DNA of 64,000 bases from an uncultured Elusimicrobia bacterium (GTDB lineage Bacteria > Elusimicrobiota > Endomicrobiia > Endomicrobiales > CAIRNS01): the NCBI GenBank assembly GCA_903880015.1, contig CAIRNS010000007.1, positions 62,001-126,000 of the forward strand, given 5' to 3'. Of this stretch, positions 33,763-42,836 are shown one piece after another. A program made the translations under genes and the position numbers. The notes beneath the pieces are model-generated. The model had not been told where the DNA came from. It worked only from the letters and a program-made list of their open reading frames with translations, and searched no databases. Positions within the stretch are counted from its first letter, which is position 1; the number at the start of each line of letters is the position of its first letter.

Positions 33763-35253
33763 GTGAATCTAAAGAAACTGTTAACTTTGCTGTTTGTTTT
33801 TAATCTTTTCTGCAGTGTGGTTTCGGGGGCTCCTGCGCCCGAGGTCACAAAAAAAGAATACCGCGAGGCGTTTTTGTCGCCCGCACTGCAAAAGGATTAT
33901 TACAAGATTATGATGCAGACGGTCAGGTTTTTTGACCATCAGCAATCAGCGGTTAATCTGCTCATTGAAAGTTTTCGGGGAAGCTCGACCTATTCCTACG
34001 ATATGTTTACCCAAGCTTTTTGTACGGGCAAGGAGGGCTCGCTTGACGCGCAGTCCTTTACCTACGACGGGGCCGTGGCGGCGCTTTCGTTTTTGATGGC
34101 CGGGCAGGCAACAAAGGCCGAACGGATTTTGCGGGTGTACCGGCAAGAATTTTATTATGTCAAAGTTGACGCCATAGGGCTGTATAATTCTTACCGTACC
34201 GATATGCCGTTGAACAGATACGGCGGGCTTACCCCGGGCATTGACGGCGACAGAACCCATCTGGGACCGACCATGTGGGTAGCCATCGCTGCCCTGCAGT
34301 ACACGGCCGTCACCGGCGATTTGCATTATTTGAGTTTAGCGATAGACATGGCCACCTGGGCCCGTCAGCTTAATCACTACCGGTTTGCTGATGGACAAAA
34401 AGGAGGGGTCTGCATGGGGTTCGGCTGGGGACCGGACTGGTCGCAGGTTTATTCGACGGAGAATAATGTCGATTACTACGCGGTGCTGTGCCTGCTTAAA
34501 GAAATATATTCGCGGGGCGATCATAAAGTAAAAAATATTTACGAGAATAAGAATCTCACCCCGCAGGCAATGGCAACGGAAATGAACGGGCTGGACAGGT
34601 GGTTCAAAGAGGTCGTTTATGATCCGGGAAAAAATGCGTTTCATTGCGGCTATAACGAAAATGGCGTAGACACCACGGCGGCGTTGGATACGATATCGTG
34701 GACCATCGCGGCGCTGGGCCCAAAAAAACTTGACGATATGGGTATTAATCCCTTTTTGTTGATGAATTATGCGGAAAAAAGTTTCAAGGTTTTTAACCGC
34801 ATAGGTGAACAAAAAGTCGAAGGTTTTGATTTTACTAATGCCACAGGCCGCAAATCCCCGGTTCGGGTAATCTGGATCGAGGGCACGGGGTTTCAAACCG
34901 TCACCTATCAGCTTATGGCGCGCTATGCCGCTAAGCTGGGCCTTGCAAAAAAAGCGGACGAGTATCTGCAAAAAGCAGTAAAGTATTCCGATGAAATGGA
35001 AAAAGTTTCCCGGGCGGCTCATTTGATAGAATATGCACTGCCGTATGTGGCAAGGCGTCTCGGGGAAAAAGAGATTTTAACTACATTTAACGACGATTGG
35101 GAGATACCGCGGGGAAACAAAGGCCAGTGGGTTGCTTCATCTTCGTCAACCGCGTGGCGTTTATTCGCTTTAATGGGTTTTAACCCATTGGAATTCGACG
35201 AAAACAATATTCACTACCGTTATTTTGACCGTCCTGTTGCGAGAGGGCGCTGA
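33763..35253 (+). CDS. Secreted (alpha/alpha)-barrel protein, probable glycoside hydrolase or lyase
   Basis: A 496-residue protein with a signal peptide (LKKLLTLLFVFNLFCSVVSGA) and repeated helical hairpins typical of (alpha/alpha)6-toroid glycan enzymes. Examples are QSFTYDGAVAALSFLMAGQ, GPTMWVAIAALQYTAVTGD, NNVDYYAVLCLLKEIY and WIEGTGFQTVTYQLMARYA. Acidic residues in the YDMFTQAFCTGKEGSLDAQ and ENNVDYY segments could be catalytic, but I cannot assign a CAZy family. GTG is the start; AAGGAG lies 11 bases upstream. The 265 bases after it (35254-35518) show no convincing gene. Confidence 0.65.
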   Translation: MNLKKLLTLLFVFNLFCSVVSGAPAPEVTKKEYREAFLSPALQKDYYKIMMQTVRFFDHQQSAVNLLIESFRGSSTYSYDMFTQAFCTGKEGSLDAQSFTYDGAVAALSFLMAGQATKAERILRVYRQEFYYVKVDAIGLYNSYRTDMPLNRYGGLTPGIDGDRTHLGPTMWVAIAALQYTAVTGDLHYLSLAIDMATWARQLNHYRFADGQKGGVCMGFGWGPDWSQVYSTENNVDYYAVLCLLKEIYSRGDHKVKNIYENKNLTPQAMATEMNGLDRWFKEVVYDPGKNAFHCGYNENGVDTTAALDTISWTIAALGPKKLDDMGINPFLLMNYAEKSFKVFNRIGEQKVEGFDFTNATGRKSPVRVIWIEGTGFQTVTYQLMARYAAKLGLAKKADEYLQKAVKYSDEMEKVSRAAHLIEYALPYVARRLGEKEILTTFNDDWEIPRGNKGQWVASSSSTAWRLFALMGFNPLEFDENNIHYRYFDRPVARGR

Positions 35254-35518
35254 GCAAAAAGCGATTTCACAGAGATTTCACAAGTTTTTTTAATGCGCAG
35301 AGCATCAAAAAGGTACAATATTTATGAAGGAATATATGAAATTATACTGTTCTCACCATCTGTCAAAGGGAAATGCTGGGCAATCGCCGGATGCAAAGCT
35401 TTTTGTCCCGTCGGTGTGGGATGGCTAAAACAGCCGGATATAGTTCATAAACGGCCAATTTTTTGTAACAGGGTGTGTCAAGATCGAAGATAGTCAAGTT
35501 ATTTTAAAGGAGGATTTT

Positions 35519-36277
35519 ATGCGTAAGACAGTTTCGTTGTTAGTTTCGCTGGTTCTGTTGGCGGTGGTTTCAACCGCGTCGTACGCGGCGTTTACTGGGA
35601 TTTCACGATCGACCTATACGGCAGCGATAATTTTTACCGCCATAGGTAGTGTGCAGGCATCGTTCGAGGTCAGGAATGTTTCTGACAATGCCGTTGTGTT
35701 AACCGGAATCAGCTGGGATCCAGCGACCATTACGCTGGGCGGTACCACAAAATGGAAAGCATCCAGCCAGTATATCGTGATGCATTCGACCATTACTGCG
35801 GCGTCTGGCGGTATTCAGATATATACCGACAACAAAGCTGCCGATGCGGGAATATATGCGTATACGGGTATTTCAACAGCGACGGCGGCAGGACTTGTCG
35901 GTTATTCCACCACGACTTATGTGATGGCACCTTCTTCGACGACTCTGTCGATGTGCTGGCGCGTAGTTGACAATTCGACGACGACGCTGAACATCCAGCG
36001 GGGCACGGCGGGATATCCTGATCGTCTCTGGGAATCCACATTGGGCAGCGGGTTTCCATGTTTCCTGTGGATGATGGACAGATTCACCGGAGGGTTTAGT
36101 GATGGCATGGATTATATAACAGTGAAAGATGGCAATCGTGGTATTCAGTATGGCGAAGCGTCATGGGGCGGTTCAGCGTCACCCGATTATATCTACATCG
36201 GCGCTGACTTTACCACTGCGGTCACACCGCGCACCTATCGTACCAACACGCTGCGGGTGGAAGCGTTTACGGAATAA
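35519..36277 (+). CDS. Secreted protein of an unrecognised family, member 1
   Basis: A 252-residue protein: signal peptide (VSLLVSLVLLAVVSTASYA) and a beta-rich body. Conserved features shared with the genes at 36364 and 37930 are GGIQIYTDNKA, AAGLVGYST, LSMCWRVVD, YPDRLWESTLG, FPCFLWMMDR, QYGEASWGG and SPDYIYIGADFTTAVTPRTY. AAAGGAGG precedes the ATG. I know no named family for it. A PapD-like chaperone gene two genes downstream suggests subunits of a surface structure. Two conserved Cys residues could form a disulfide. Confidence 0.65.
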   Translation: MRKTVSLLVSLVLLAVVSTASYAAFTGISRSTYTAAIIFTAIGSVQASFEVRNVSDNAVVLTGISWDPATITLGGTTKWKASSQYIVMHSTITAASGGIQIYTDNKAADAGIYAYTGISTATAAGLVGYSTTTYVMAPSSTTLSMCWRVVDNSTTTLNIQRGTAGYPDRLWESTLGSGFPCFLWMMDRFTGGFSDGMDYITVKDGNRGIQYGEASWGGSASPDYIYIGADFTTAVTPRTYRTNTLRVEAFTE

Positions 36278-36363
36278 CGAAAATTTATACGAAAGAAGGT
36301 GAGAAATGCAGAGATTGAGTAAATGAAAGCAAAAGTAACAAAAACTAAAAAAGGAGAAAATGT

Positions 36364-37122
36364 ATGAAAAAATTATTGACTGCAGTTCTTTCCGTGACGA
36401 TGCTTGGCGTGTTTGCCGCTACATCGTTTGCGGCATTTGGTTCAGTATCGAAGTCAACAGCGACCGCGTCGGTTAGTTTCGCCGGCGCCGGACTGGTTAA
36501 CATTGCCATTCAGATCCGTAACCGGTCTGACGATGCTGTCGTAAGCAATCTGTCGTGGAACGCTGCCAGCGACATCGCACTGGGAACGACGGGTTGGAAA
36601 GCGTCTGACCAGTACATATTGCTGACATCAACCATCACCGCGTCGCTCGGAGGAGTTCAGATTTACAGCGACAACAAATCAGCTGACCTGACGCATCCGT
36701 ACACGGGTATTTCCACCTCAACGGTTGCAGGGCTTGTCGGTTGGAGTGCTTCCAATCTGGCGCTTTCATCGTCTACTCTTCCCATGTGTTGGCGCATAAC
36801 CGACACTTCGACGACGACGCTGAGCATCCAACGGGGCACGGAGGGCTTTCCTGATCGTCTCTGGGAATCGACCCTGGGAAGCGCTTTCCCCTGCTTCCTA
36901 TGGATGATGGACAAGAATACCGGCGGATTTGCCAATGGAATGGATTACATCACGGTTAAAGCTAGAGGACATACTCCTAGCGGCGCCGCCATTCAATACG
37001 GCGAAGCGTCGTTCGGCGATTCAGCGTCACCCGATTACATCTATGTCGGCGCTGACTTCACCGCGGCTGTCACACCTGCTGCGTATGCGACCGTTCTGCG
37101 CGTAGAAGCGTACACGGAATAA
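36364..37122 (+). CDS. Secreted protein of the same unrecognised family, member 2
   Basis: A tandem paralogue of the preceding gene with identical length (252 residues) and matching motifs: signal peptide, GGVQIYSDNKS, VAGLVGWSA, LPMCWRITD, FPDRLWESTLG, FPCFLWMMDKNTGG and ASPDYIYVGADFTAAVTP. The strongest conservation is in the C-terminal half. AAAAGGAG precedes the ATG. A stable hairpin follows before the chaperone-like gene, as in pilin-chaperone operons where subunits are made in excess. Confidence 0.65.
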   Translation: MKKLLTAVLSVTMLGVFAATSFAAFGSVSKSTATASVSFAGAGLVNIAIQIRNRSDDAVVSNLSWNAASDIALGTTGWKASDQYILLTSTITASLGGVQIYSDNKSADLTHPYTGISTSTVAGLVGWSASNLALSSSTLPMCWRITDTSTTTLSIQRGTEGFPDRLWESTLGSAFPCFLWMMDKNTGGFANGMDYITVKARGHTPSGAAIQYGEASFGDSASPDYIYVGADFTAAVTPAAYATVLRVEAYTE

Positions 37123-37140
37123 GATCGTCATTCTCTATCT

Positions 37141-37172
37141 GGTGAGGCAGCGGCGCGTGCCGTTGCCTCACC
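37141..37172 (+). terminator. Intercistronic hairpin, partial terminator or attenuator
   Basis: GGTGAGGCAGCGGC pairs with GCCGTTGCCTCACC (one G-T pair) around a 4-base loop. TTTTTTATT begins 8 bases later and runs into the next start codon. This is a strong stem placed between the two subunit-like genes and the chaperone-like gene, suited to reducing read-through rather than ending transcription completely. Confidence 0.65.
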
Positions 37173-37189
37173 GGTAAGGATTTTTTATT

Positions 37190-37945
37190 ATGAGAACACT
37201 TGTCGTCTTTTTGTTGCTTCCCTTTTTTGCCCTGCCGGTTTTTGCCGGATTGAATGTTAATCCTTCCCGCGCGGAAATTGTTATGTCGGCGGGACAGTCG
37301 TATTCAAATGTTTATACCATTACCAATGACTATGGTGTTCCCATCACTATCAGCGTTGTGACAAAAGATTGGTTTGTCTTGCCGGAAAATAAATCTATTT
37401 CTGCAATCGATTGGCTGCAGGTTTCCACGCCTTCGTTTCATCTTGCGATTGGGGAGACCAAAGAGCTCAGATATCAGGTAGTGATTCCTACCCAGGCGGT
37501 TGGTTCCCTGGTCGGGATGATTTCTTTGTCGCCAAAAAGCGAGACGGAACAGGGAGTGACACTGGTTCTCAGCGTGCCGGTTTTTGTCACGGTTGCCGGT
37601 ACTGAAAAAATTGATTGGGATTTCACTGATACGCAATTTTCCAACAAAAGCGGGAAACTACAGGTGTCGATAAAAATAACCAACGCCGGCAACATTCATT
37701 TGCGTCCGGTTGCCGAAGCAGTTCTTTTTGACGGTAAAAAAGTAGTCGGTAAAATGTCTTTCGGTGAAAGCAGGCCGGTGTATCCGGGATCCTATCGTTC
37801 AATCATGAGCACCATGGATGTGCCGAAAAAAGGGACATATAAAGGCGCGGTGAAAATTGTGTGCGCCGGGCAGGAAAAAATTAAAAAATTCAAATTAAAA
37901 ATCAATAAGTCAGGCGAACTTAAGATAACATGGCTCAAAAAATAA
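37190..37945 (+). CDS. PapD-like periplasmic chaperone-type protein
   Basis: A 251-residue protein with a signal peptide (LVVFLLLPFFALPVFA) and two Ig-like parts. The first starts LNVNPSRAEIVMSAGQSYSNVYTI and has WLQVSTPSFHLAIGETKELRYQVVIP, the strand layout of PapD/fimbrial chaperones and of DUF916-type proteins. The second is DFTDTQFSNKSGKLQVSIKI. The basic C-terminal tail (KIKKFKLKINKSGEL) is unusual. It probably binds or caps the neighbouring beta-rich secreted proteins. It overlaps the next gene by 16 bases. Confidence 0.68.
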   Translation: MRTLVVFLLLPFFALPVFAGLNVNPSRAEIVMSAGQSYSNVYTITNDYGVPITISVVTKDWFVLPENKSISAIDWLQVSTPSFHLAIGETKELRYQVVIPTQAVGSLVGMISLSPKSETEQGVTLVLSVPVFVTVAGTEKIDWDFTDTQFSNKSGKLQVSIKITNAGNIHLRPVAEAVLFDGKKVVGKMSFGESRPVYPGSYRSIMSTMDVPKKGTYKGAVKIVCAGQEKIKKFKLKINKSGELKITWLKK

Positions 37946-39201
37946 TAGTCCGATTCATGGCCGTTGTGTTGTGCCTCACGGCCGCCGTAGCGGCTGAAGC
38001 GGGTAATATCGGCCATACCGTATACGGGTTATGGTCGGAAACCTACGCGGGAATCATCTTTGGGGATGTGCGATATTCAAGTACCACTGCGACGGATGGG
38101 TATCTGGGCGCGTGGAATTGTTTTGTGTCCACTATAACCCCGGGGGCTGAAGGGCAGTATGCGCTTGAATTGGACACCTATGGGCAGAACGGCGGCATAT
38201 TCATGCAGTTCGGGTATAACGGGACAGATACCAGTCCGCAGGTTCCGACTGACATGAGCGCGTACGCCGGCGGTACCCTTCAATTTATGGCGAAAATATA
38301 CACCGAATGCGGGGTGAAGATCGAGTGGACGGGTGGCTCCAAGGAACTGTTGATGAATGCGAAGCTCGGTGTCGCTATGGATAACCAGTGGCATCAGGTT
38401 TCCGTGCCCCTTTCATGGTTCACGGGAATCAATTTATCCGCTATCACCTGTCCCGCTGATTTTTATTCGCAGTGGCTGGCCAGCCCGCCACTGACGCGCA
38501 CGCTGTATATCGATAATGTGTTCTGGCAGAAAGCCAATCCGTCGTATACATTGAATGCGACGATAAAAAATACGCTTACGCACGCCGCCACGACGCAGAT
38601 AACCTGGAGTAATGTTAATCTCGGTTCGACCAAGTGGAAAGCTGCCGACCAGTATATTGAACTCAATTTAGATTGCTATATGCCCAACTGGGGCATACAG
38701 ATTTATACGGACAACACGAACACATTAACCGGCGCCAATCCCTTGTATGTTGGCGGCGGAAATCCTGCCGGGCTTGTCGGTTATTCTACTATGACTGTGA
38801 CGGCTTCTTCTCAGACTCTGCCGATGTGCTGGCGCATTACGGACAGTACGATCACGGTCCCGAGCATTCAGCAGGGCGCGCCGTCGTATCCGGACCGGCT
38901 GTGGGATGCCAATACCTCTACAACAACATCAATTGCGAAAGCATATCCCTGTTTCTTCTGGTTGAAGGACCAAAAAACTCCCGATAACCCTTTGACGGTT
39001 GGAATCAACGAGGCCTTCAGCAATTCGGATGATTATGTGACCGTCTGGTCTTCTGGCGGGATTCACCATGCTGAAGGAGCCAATTGGGGTGGCGGTTGTT
39101 ATTCTCCCAACTACATATATTTAGGTGCGAATTTTTCCAATGGGCTGACGCCGCGCACCTATAAGACGAACGAACTTACGCTTGAACTCTTCAATGATTA
39201 A
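37930..39201 (+). CDS. Secreted protein: carbohydrate-binding-like domain plus the unrecognised family domain
   Basis: A 423-residue fusion. After a signal peptide (VRFMAVVLCLTAAVAAEA), residues about 25-200 form a CBM-like sandwich (WNCFVSTITPGAEGQYALEL, GGTLQFMAKI, WHQVSVPLSWF, TRTLYIDNVFW). Residues about 205-423 are a third copy of the domain seen at 35519 and 36364 (WGIQIYTDNTN, GLVGYSTM, LPMCWRITDS, YPDRLWD, SPNYIYLGANFSNGLTPRTY). The fusion links this unknown family to glycan binding. It overlaps both neighbours and is probably co-translated. Confidence 0.68.
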   Translation: MAQKIIVRFMAVVLCLTAAVAAEAGNIGHTVYGLWSETYAGIIFGDVRYSSTTATDGYLGAWNCFVSTITPGAEGQYALELDTYGQNGGIFMQFGYNGTDTSPQVPTDMSAYAGGTLQFMAKIYTECGVKIEWTGGSKELLMNAKLGVAMDNQWHQVSVPLSWFTGINLSAITCPADFYSQWLASPPLTRTLYIDNVFWQKANPSYTLNATIKNTLTHAATTQITWSNVNLGSTKWKAADQYIELNLDCYMPNWGIQIYTDNTNTLTGANPLYVGGGNPAGLVGYSTMTVTASSQTLPMCWRITDSTITVPSIQQGAPSYPDRLWDANTSTTTSIAKAYPCFFWLKDQKTPDNPLTVGINEAFSNSDDYVTVWSSGGIHHAEGANWGGGCYSPNYIYLGANFSNGLTPRTYKTNELTLELFND

Positions 39202-41605
39202 GACACGAGTACTCTTCATCGCGCTGTTGTTGGCCGCCGCCGGGACGCTGGGCTACACAGTTACGGTCGTGGTGACGACGCAAGCTACTGCGTTTGTTAA
39301 TTTTTCCAGCAACGCGCCCAATAACGCCATCGTTACCGAGGCGAATTATATTCTTAAGTGCCAGGCGGACAATACATTTAGTACCGGCGCAGGGGCGTTC
39401 AACGATGTTGCCGGCGCTCCGACATGGGTGGTGCCGCGCGAGAATGGGACAGCGGTCATCGGGCTCATTGAGGCGTTCATCGAGACGGGTACATTCGCAT
39501 ACAGGACCGGCGCTCTGCAATGCTTAGATTATCTTAAAAACCGACAGGAAGCCGACGGCGGATGGAGCAAATGGTATGACGAAACAACCCATGTGCGGGT
39601 AGATTCCGCGACCTCTCCTTCCGAGGCGGGGTCGGTCATCATGGCGATGTATAAAGCCAGCAAAATGGGGTGGGAAGATTCTTCTCATCAATATTACGCT
39701 TCAGCGAAACTGGCAGGCGGTTTTATTATGGCGTGCATTACCAACAAACCCGGGACAGCAAACGGGCTTGCCGGTGCCGGCAAAGAGTATACCGTAAGCT
39801 ATTCAAGCGCCCCTACTGACGCCCGGGGTGCATATAAATGGAGCGACTGGAGCTGGGTGTCGGACAATTCATATGCCTATCTGGGGCTCATTACTTTGCG
39901 CGACTGGGCAGTTTCCACGGGGGATTATGCGTTCGCCAGAACTTGCAACCAGTTCGTTGCGGGGATATTGACTGGGATGAATACCTATCTTAAGAATCCT
40001 TCAAACGCGGTTTGGTATCGCGTTGTCGACGGTAACGGCGTGAAAATTGACGGTTATTCCGAGAAGATTGACGCGTTGTGCTATTATCCTCAAAAATATG
40101 ATATTCCCGTGACGCAGTATGCGCAGCAGAATATTGCCCAGTGGATGGTGGACAATCTGCAGGTGACTACCGCAACAACAACGGTGCATCAGGGATACGG
40201 CGCTTTTATGTGGGTTGACGCCGGTTCTGAAACGGTTAAACAGCGCCGGTCGCAGGGTTTTTCTGAAGAGGCCTGGCTGGCGCTCGTTGATATCCCCGGT
40301 CAGACAGCACTTGACGCCCGCACCCGCGCCAAGAATTGGTGGCTTGATTACAATAATGCCAACGATATTCAAACCAGTTCCGCCCCGGTCAGTTATCAGT
40401 TGTGGGATGTGGTCAAAGGCGGTATTCTTGATTGGTACGATCCGATAGCCAATGCAGTCGCGCAATGGTGGGAACGATTTATCGACACTTCCGCAAACTG
40501 TATTTTGGTATACCGCGGCGGGTATGATTATACCGCCGGCATACCGCAAACGACAACCACTGTTTCGCCCCAGATTGCGCATACGCCGATTGTTTCCGTG
40601 TCGCCGATCACCGGTGTTTTGACGGCAACCGGAACCATAACCGCCAGTGCTCCTCTGCGGGCAGTTTCCATGACCTATTATTCAAATGCCGTCCCCGCTC
40701 CGGCGACGGTTTCAAGCGCTCCGGGCGGAGCGACGACATACCATTTTTCTCTCAGTGCGTCGCCGGATCTCTCGACAGCGACCACCTTTTACTACTCACT
40801 GCACGCTGTGGATGCGGCGGGTAACGAAATTCGCGCTCCCGCCGACGGATACTATGCCGCACAAGTAGCCCGTGCCGCACAGGCGACCTTTAACGCTTCC
40901 GGCGGACAGTTAGCCCTTCCGGGCGGCAACGCGTTCGGCGGAGTGGCGTCCATCTCCATTCCGTTGGGAGCGCTGGACTCAAATCAGACGATTACATTCC
41001 TCGAAGTAAAGCCGGAGGATGTCGGCATCAATCCCCCGACCGGGAAATATACCCTTGGCGTTGATATGCCGGTGGTCATGTACCAGTTTTTGCCGGAAGG
41101 ATTGACCTTTGCCCGCCCGGCAACGATTACCCTGCTGTATCCTGACGATAATAATGATAATATCGTCGACGGGACGACTATAGACGCCAGCCAACTGTCC
41201 ATTCTCTGGTGGAATGAAACCTACCAGCAGTGGGATTATGTCGGCGGGGTTGTTGACACGATACATAAGACAATCACTTGTCCGATCACTCATTTCAGCG
41301 TGTATGGCGTCGGGTTCAAGGGGCCGCTTACCGACAACGATTACCGGCCGAAAGAAAAGATCATTACCCCGGCAACCATTGATAACTACAATGATTTTGC
41401 GAACTTCGGCGGCATCGGGATTGACGATAGCATCTATATCTACGATGTGACCGGCCGCAGAGTCAGAGAATTACAGCAGGGCACCTCCCGCTGGGACGGC
41501 AAGGACCAGGACGGCAGGATAGTTGAGAGCGGCATTTATATCTATCAGATAAAAATACACGGAAAGAATAAGCCCATCAGCGGCACCATTGTTGTCGCAA
41601 AGTAG
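39194..41605 (+). CDS. Large secreted (alpha/alpha)-barrel protein with ZU5-like and FlgD/T9SS-like C-terminal domains
   Basis: An 803-residue protein: signal peptide (KTRVLFIALLLAAAGTLG), a helical toroid-like domain (about 40-430: CLDYLKNRQEADGGWSKWY, YAYLGLITLRDWA, GFSEEAWLALV), a fibronectin-like segment (about 455-560) and a ZU5-like domain (about 565-700, from FNASGGQLALPGGN). It ends in a FlgD-Ig/T9SS-like C-terminal domain (IYIYDVTGRRVRELQ, SRWDGKDQDGR, SGIYIYQIKI, ending TIVVAK). ATG 39194 is used; TTG 39182 is open. A PorV-like gene follows 6 bases later, the second such pairing in the window. Catalytic function is unknown. Confidence 0.72.
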   Translation: MIKTRVLFIALLLAAAGTLGYTVTVVVTTQATAFVNFSSNAPNNAIVTEANYILKCQADNTFSTGAGAFNDVAGAPTWVVPRENGTAVIGLIEAFIETGTFAYRTGALQCLDYLKNRQEADGGWSKWYDETTHVRVDSATSPSEAGSVIMAMYKASKMGWEDSSHQYYASAKLAGGFIMACITNKPGTANGLAGAGKEYTVSYSSAPTDARGAYKWSDWSWVSDNSYAYLGLITLRDWAVSTGDYAFARTCNQFVAGILTGMNTYLKNPSNAVWYRVVDGNGVKIDGYSEKIDALCYYPQKYDIPVTQYAQQNIAQWMVDNLQVTTATTTVHQGYGAFMWVDAGSETVKQRRSQGFSEEAWLALVDIPGQTALDARTRAKNWWLDYNNANDIQTSSAPVSYQLWDVVKGGILDWYDPIANAVAQWWERFIDTSANCILVYRGGYDYTAGIPQTTTTVSPQIAHTPIVSVSPITGVLTATGTITASAPLRAVSMTYYSNAVPAPATVSSAPGGATTYHFSLSASPDLSTATTFYYSLHAVDAAGNEIRAPADGYYAAQVARAAQATFNASGGQLALPGGNAFGGVASISIPLGALDSNQTITFLEVKPEDVGINPPTGKYTLGVDMPVVMYQFLPEGLTFARPATITLLYPDDNNDNIVDGTTIDASQLSILWWNETYQQWDYVGGVVDTIHKTITCPITHFSVYGVGFKGPLTDNDYRPKEKIITPATIDNYNDFANFGGIGIDDSIYIYDVTGRRVRELQQGTSRWDGKDQDGRIVESGIYIYQIKIHGKNKPISGTIVVAK

Positions 41606-41611
41606 ACATCT

Positions 41612-42544
41612 ATGAAAAAGCTAACACTTTCTTTCATTGTTTTATTTATCTCGCTTCCCGCCGCGGCCGCGTTTAAGGATGCCGGCTGGGGCGCTCGTCC
41701 GCTGGGTATGGGCGGGGCGTTTACCGCCGTGGCAAACGACGCTAACGGCCCGTTGTTTAATCCGGCGGGTATCGATCAGGTAACCCACAAAGAAGCGACC
41801 TTTATGTCTTCTAAATTATTTACCGGGCTTGAAGGTGTTGAGATTGGGCAGAATTATTTTGGCTATATTCATCCCTTGGGCCGTCAACTGGGCACGCTTG
41901 GCATTGTGTGGTCGTCGCTGTACGCGCCCGGATATTATCGTGAAGATACCGGCAGTATTTCGTACGGAAAATATATCGAATCGCTTTCATCATCGAAAAT
42001 AAATGTATCCATGGGCGCCAGCATGCGGTATCTGCGCCATGAATACAGTTTGGACCAGTACACCTCACGAGACCCAGTGTTTGCTAACGGGTATAGCGCG
42101 GCTGCCATGACCGCTGATTTCGGTGCGCTGGTGGCATTGCCCAAGATGGGTTTGTCATTTGCGTTCGCCAGCAAATGCGTAAACAGCCCCGATGTTGGAC
42201 TGAAAACGCCCGATGTGGTGCCCAATGAAAATGTGGCTGCGGTCGCCTACTATACCAATATGCTTCCGTATGTCAAACTACCCAATTTTACCATCGACGC
42301 CGATGTGGTCAACCGCGACAATATCACCGATGTCCGGATTGGCGTCGAAACATGGTTGATGAACGGAAAATTCGCCATCCGTGCGGGAGAACGGCCTCAA
42401 GAGATTTCCATGGGGTTGGGCTACGAGCTCGGATTCAAAAAATCAGCGACAGTTTTGGTCATTGATTATGCGTTCGGCTGGCCGCTGCAAATGGAGCAGA
42501 CCACCGGTACCCACCGGATGGCTGTCACCGTCAGATTCCCCTAA
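41612..42544 (+). CDS. PorV/OMPP1-like outer-membrane beta-barrel protein, copy 2
   Basis: A 310-residue barrel with a signal peptide (KKLTLSFIVLFISLPAAAA) and the family start DAGWGARPLGMGGAFTAVAN, then GPLFNPAGIDQV. Its final strand (HRMAVTVRFP) ends in Phe-Pro, close to the usual outer-membrane C-terminal signal. It is more PorV-like than copy 1. Adjacent to a protein with a T9SS-like C-terminal domain, it probably helps place that protein on the surface. No gene for the other type IX machinery is seen. Confidence 0.8.
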   Translation: MKKLTLSFIVLFISLPAAAAFKDAGWGARPLGMGGAFTAVANDANGPLFNPAGIDQVTHKEATFMSSKLFTGLEGVEIGQNYFGYIHPLGRQLGTLGIVWSSLYAPGYYREDTGSISYGKYIESLSSSKINVSMGASMRYLRHEYSLDQYTSRDPVFANGYSAAAMTADFGALVALPKMGLSFAFASKCVNSPDVGLKTPDVVPNENVAAVAYYTNMLPYVKLPNFTIDADVVNRDNITDVRIGVETWLMNGKFAIRAGERPQEISMGLGYELGFKKSATVLVIDYAFGWPLQMEQTTGTHRMAVTVRFP

Positions 42545-42570
42545 TTAAAATGATTTCCCGGTTGTTGTCG

Positions 42571-42649
42571 TTGTAGCTGCAAAGCTTGCTCTGCGGGTGT
42601 GCTGTAACGGTATACATCAACGGCGGCGAAGCAAGCTTCGCGGCTACAA
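42571..42649. repeat. Inverted repeat, REP-like or terminator
   Basis: TTGTAGCTGCAAAGCTTGCT (42571-42590) pairs, 18 of 20 bases, with AGCAAGCTTCGCGGCTACAA (42630-42649) across a 39-base loop. It ends the upstream operon and separates it from the giant-gene unit. No T tract follows. The whole gap 42545-42836 holds this repeat, a dyad and a promoter, and no gene. Confidence 0.65.
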
Positions 42650-42693
42650 TAGGGAAAAAACATACAGTAACAACAATATTGTAAATTCGTGTT

Positions 42694-42716
42694 TCACAAA
42701 TTGTTCACATTTGTGA
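42694..42716. promoter_or_regulatory. Dyad upstream of the giant-gene promoter
   Basis: TCACAAAT (42694-42701) and ATTTGTGA (42709-42716) form a perfect inverted repeat with a 7-base centre, about 75 bases upstream of the -35 box. It could bind a dimeric activator or repressor of the giant-gene unit. The half-sites resemble CRP half-sites but in the reverse arrangement. Confidence 0.4.
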
Positions 42717-42791
42717 CAGGCCAATTTCAGCAGTGCGTGGTACAATAGAAATGCAGGACAAAGCATCGGCAGACAGTTCATAAAAAAGTGA

Positions 42792-42820
42792 TTGACAAAT
42801 CGGCGAATTTGTATTATTAA
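42792..42820 (+). promoter_or_regulatory. Strong sigma70-type promoter for the giant-gene unit
   Basis: Consensus TTGACA (42792-42797), a 17-base spacer and TATTAA (42815-42820). The start would be near 42827, about 10 bases before ATG 42837, with no room for a usual ribosome-binding site. Confidence 0.65.
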
Positions 42821-42836
42821 TACAGTGCGGTAATTT

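Noticed and set aside
35293-35493. Short + strand open frame (66 codons) between the (alpha/alpha)-barrel gene and the unknown secreted family
   Set aside because: It has no ribosome-binding site, no recognisable motif and a composition unlike its neighbours. The 265-base gap is treated as non-coding leader.
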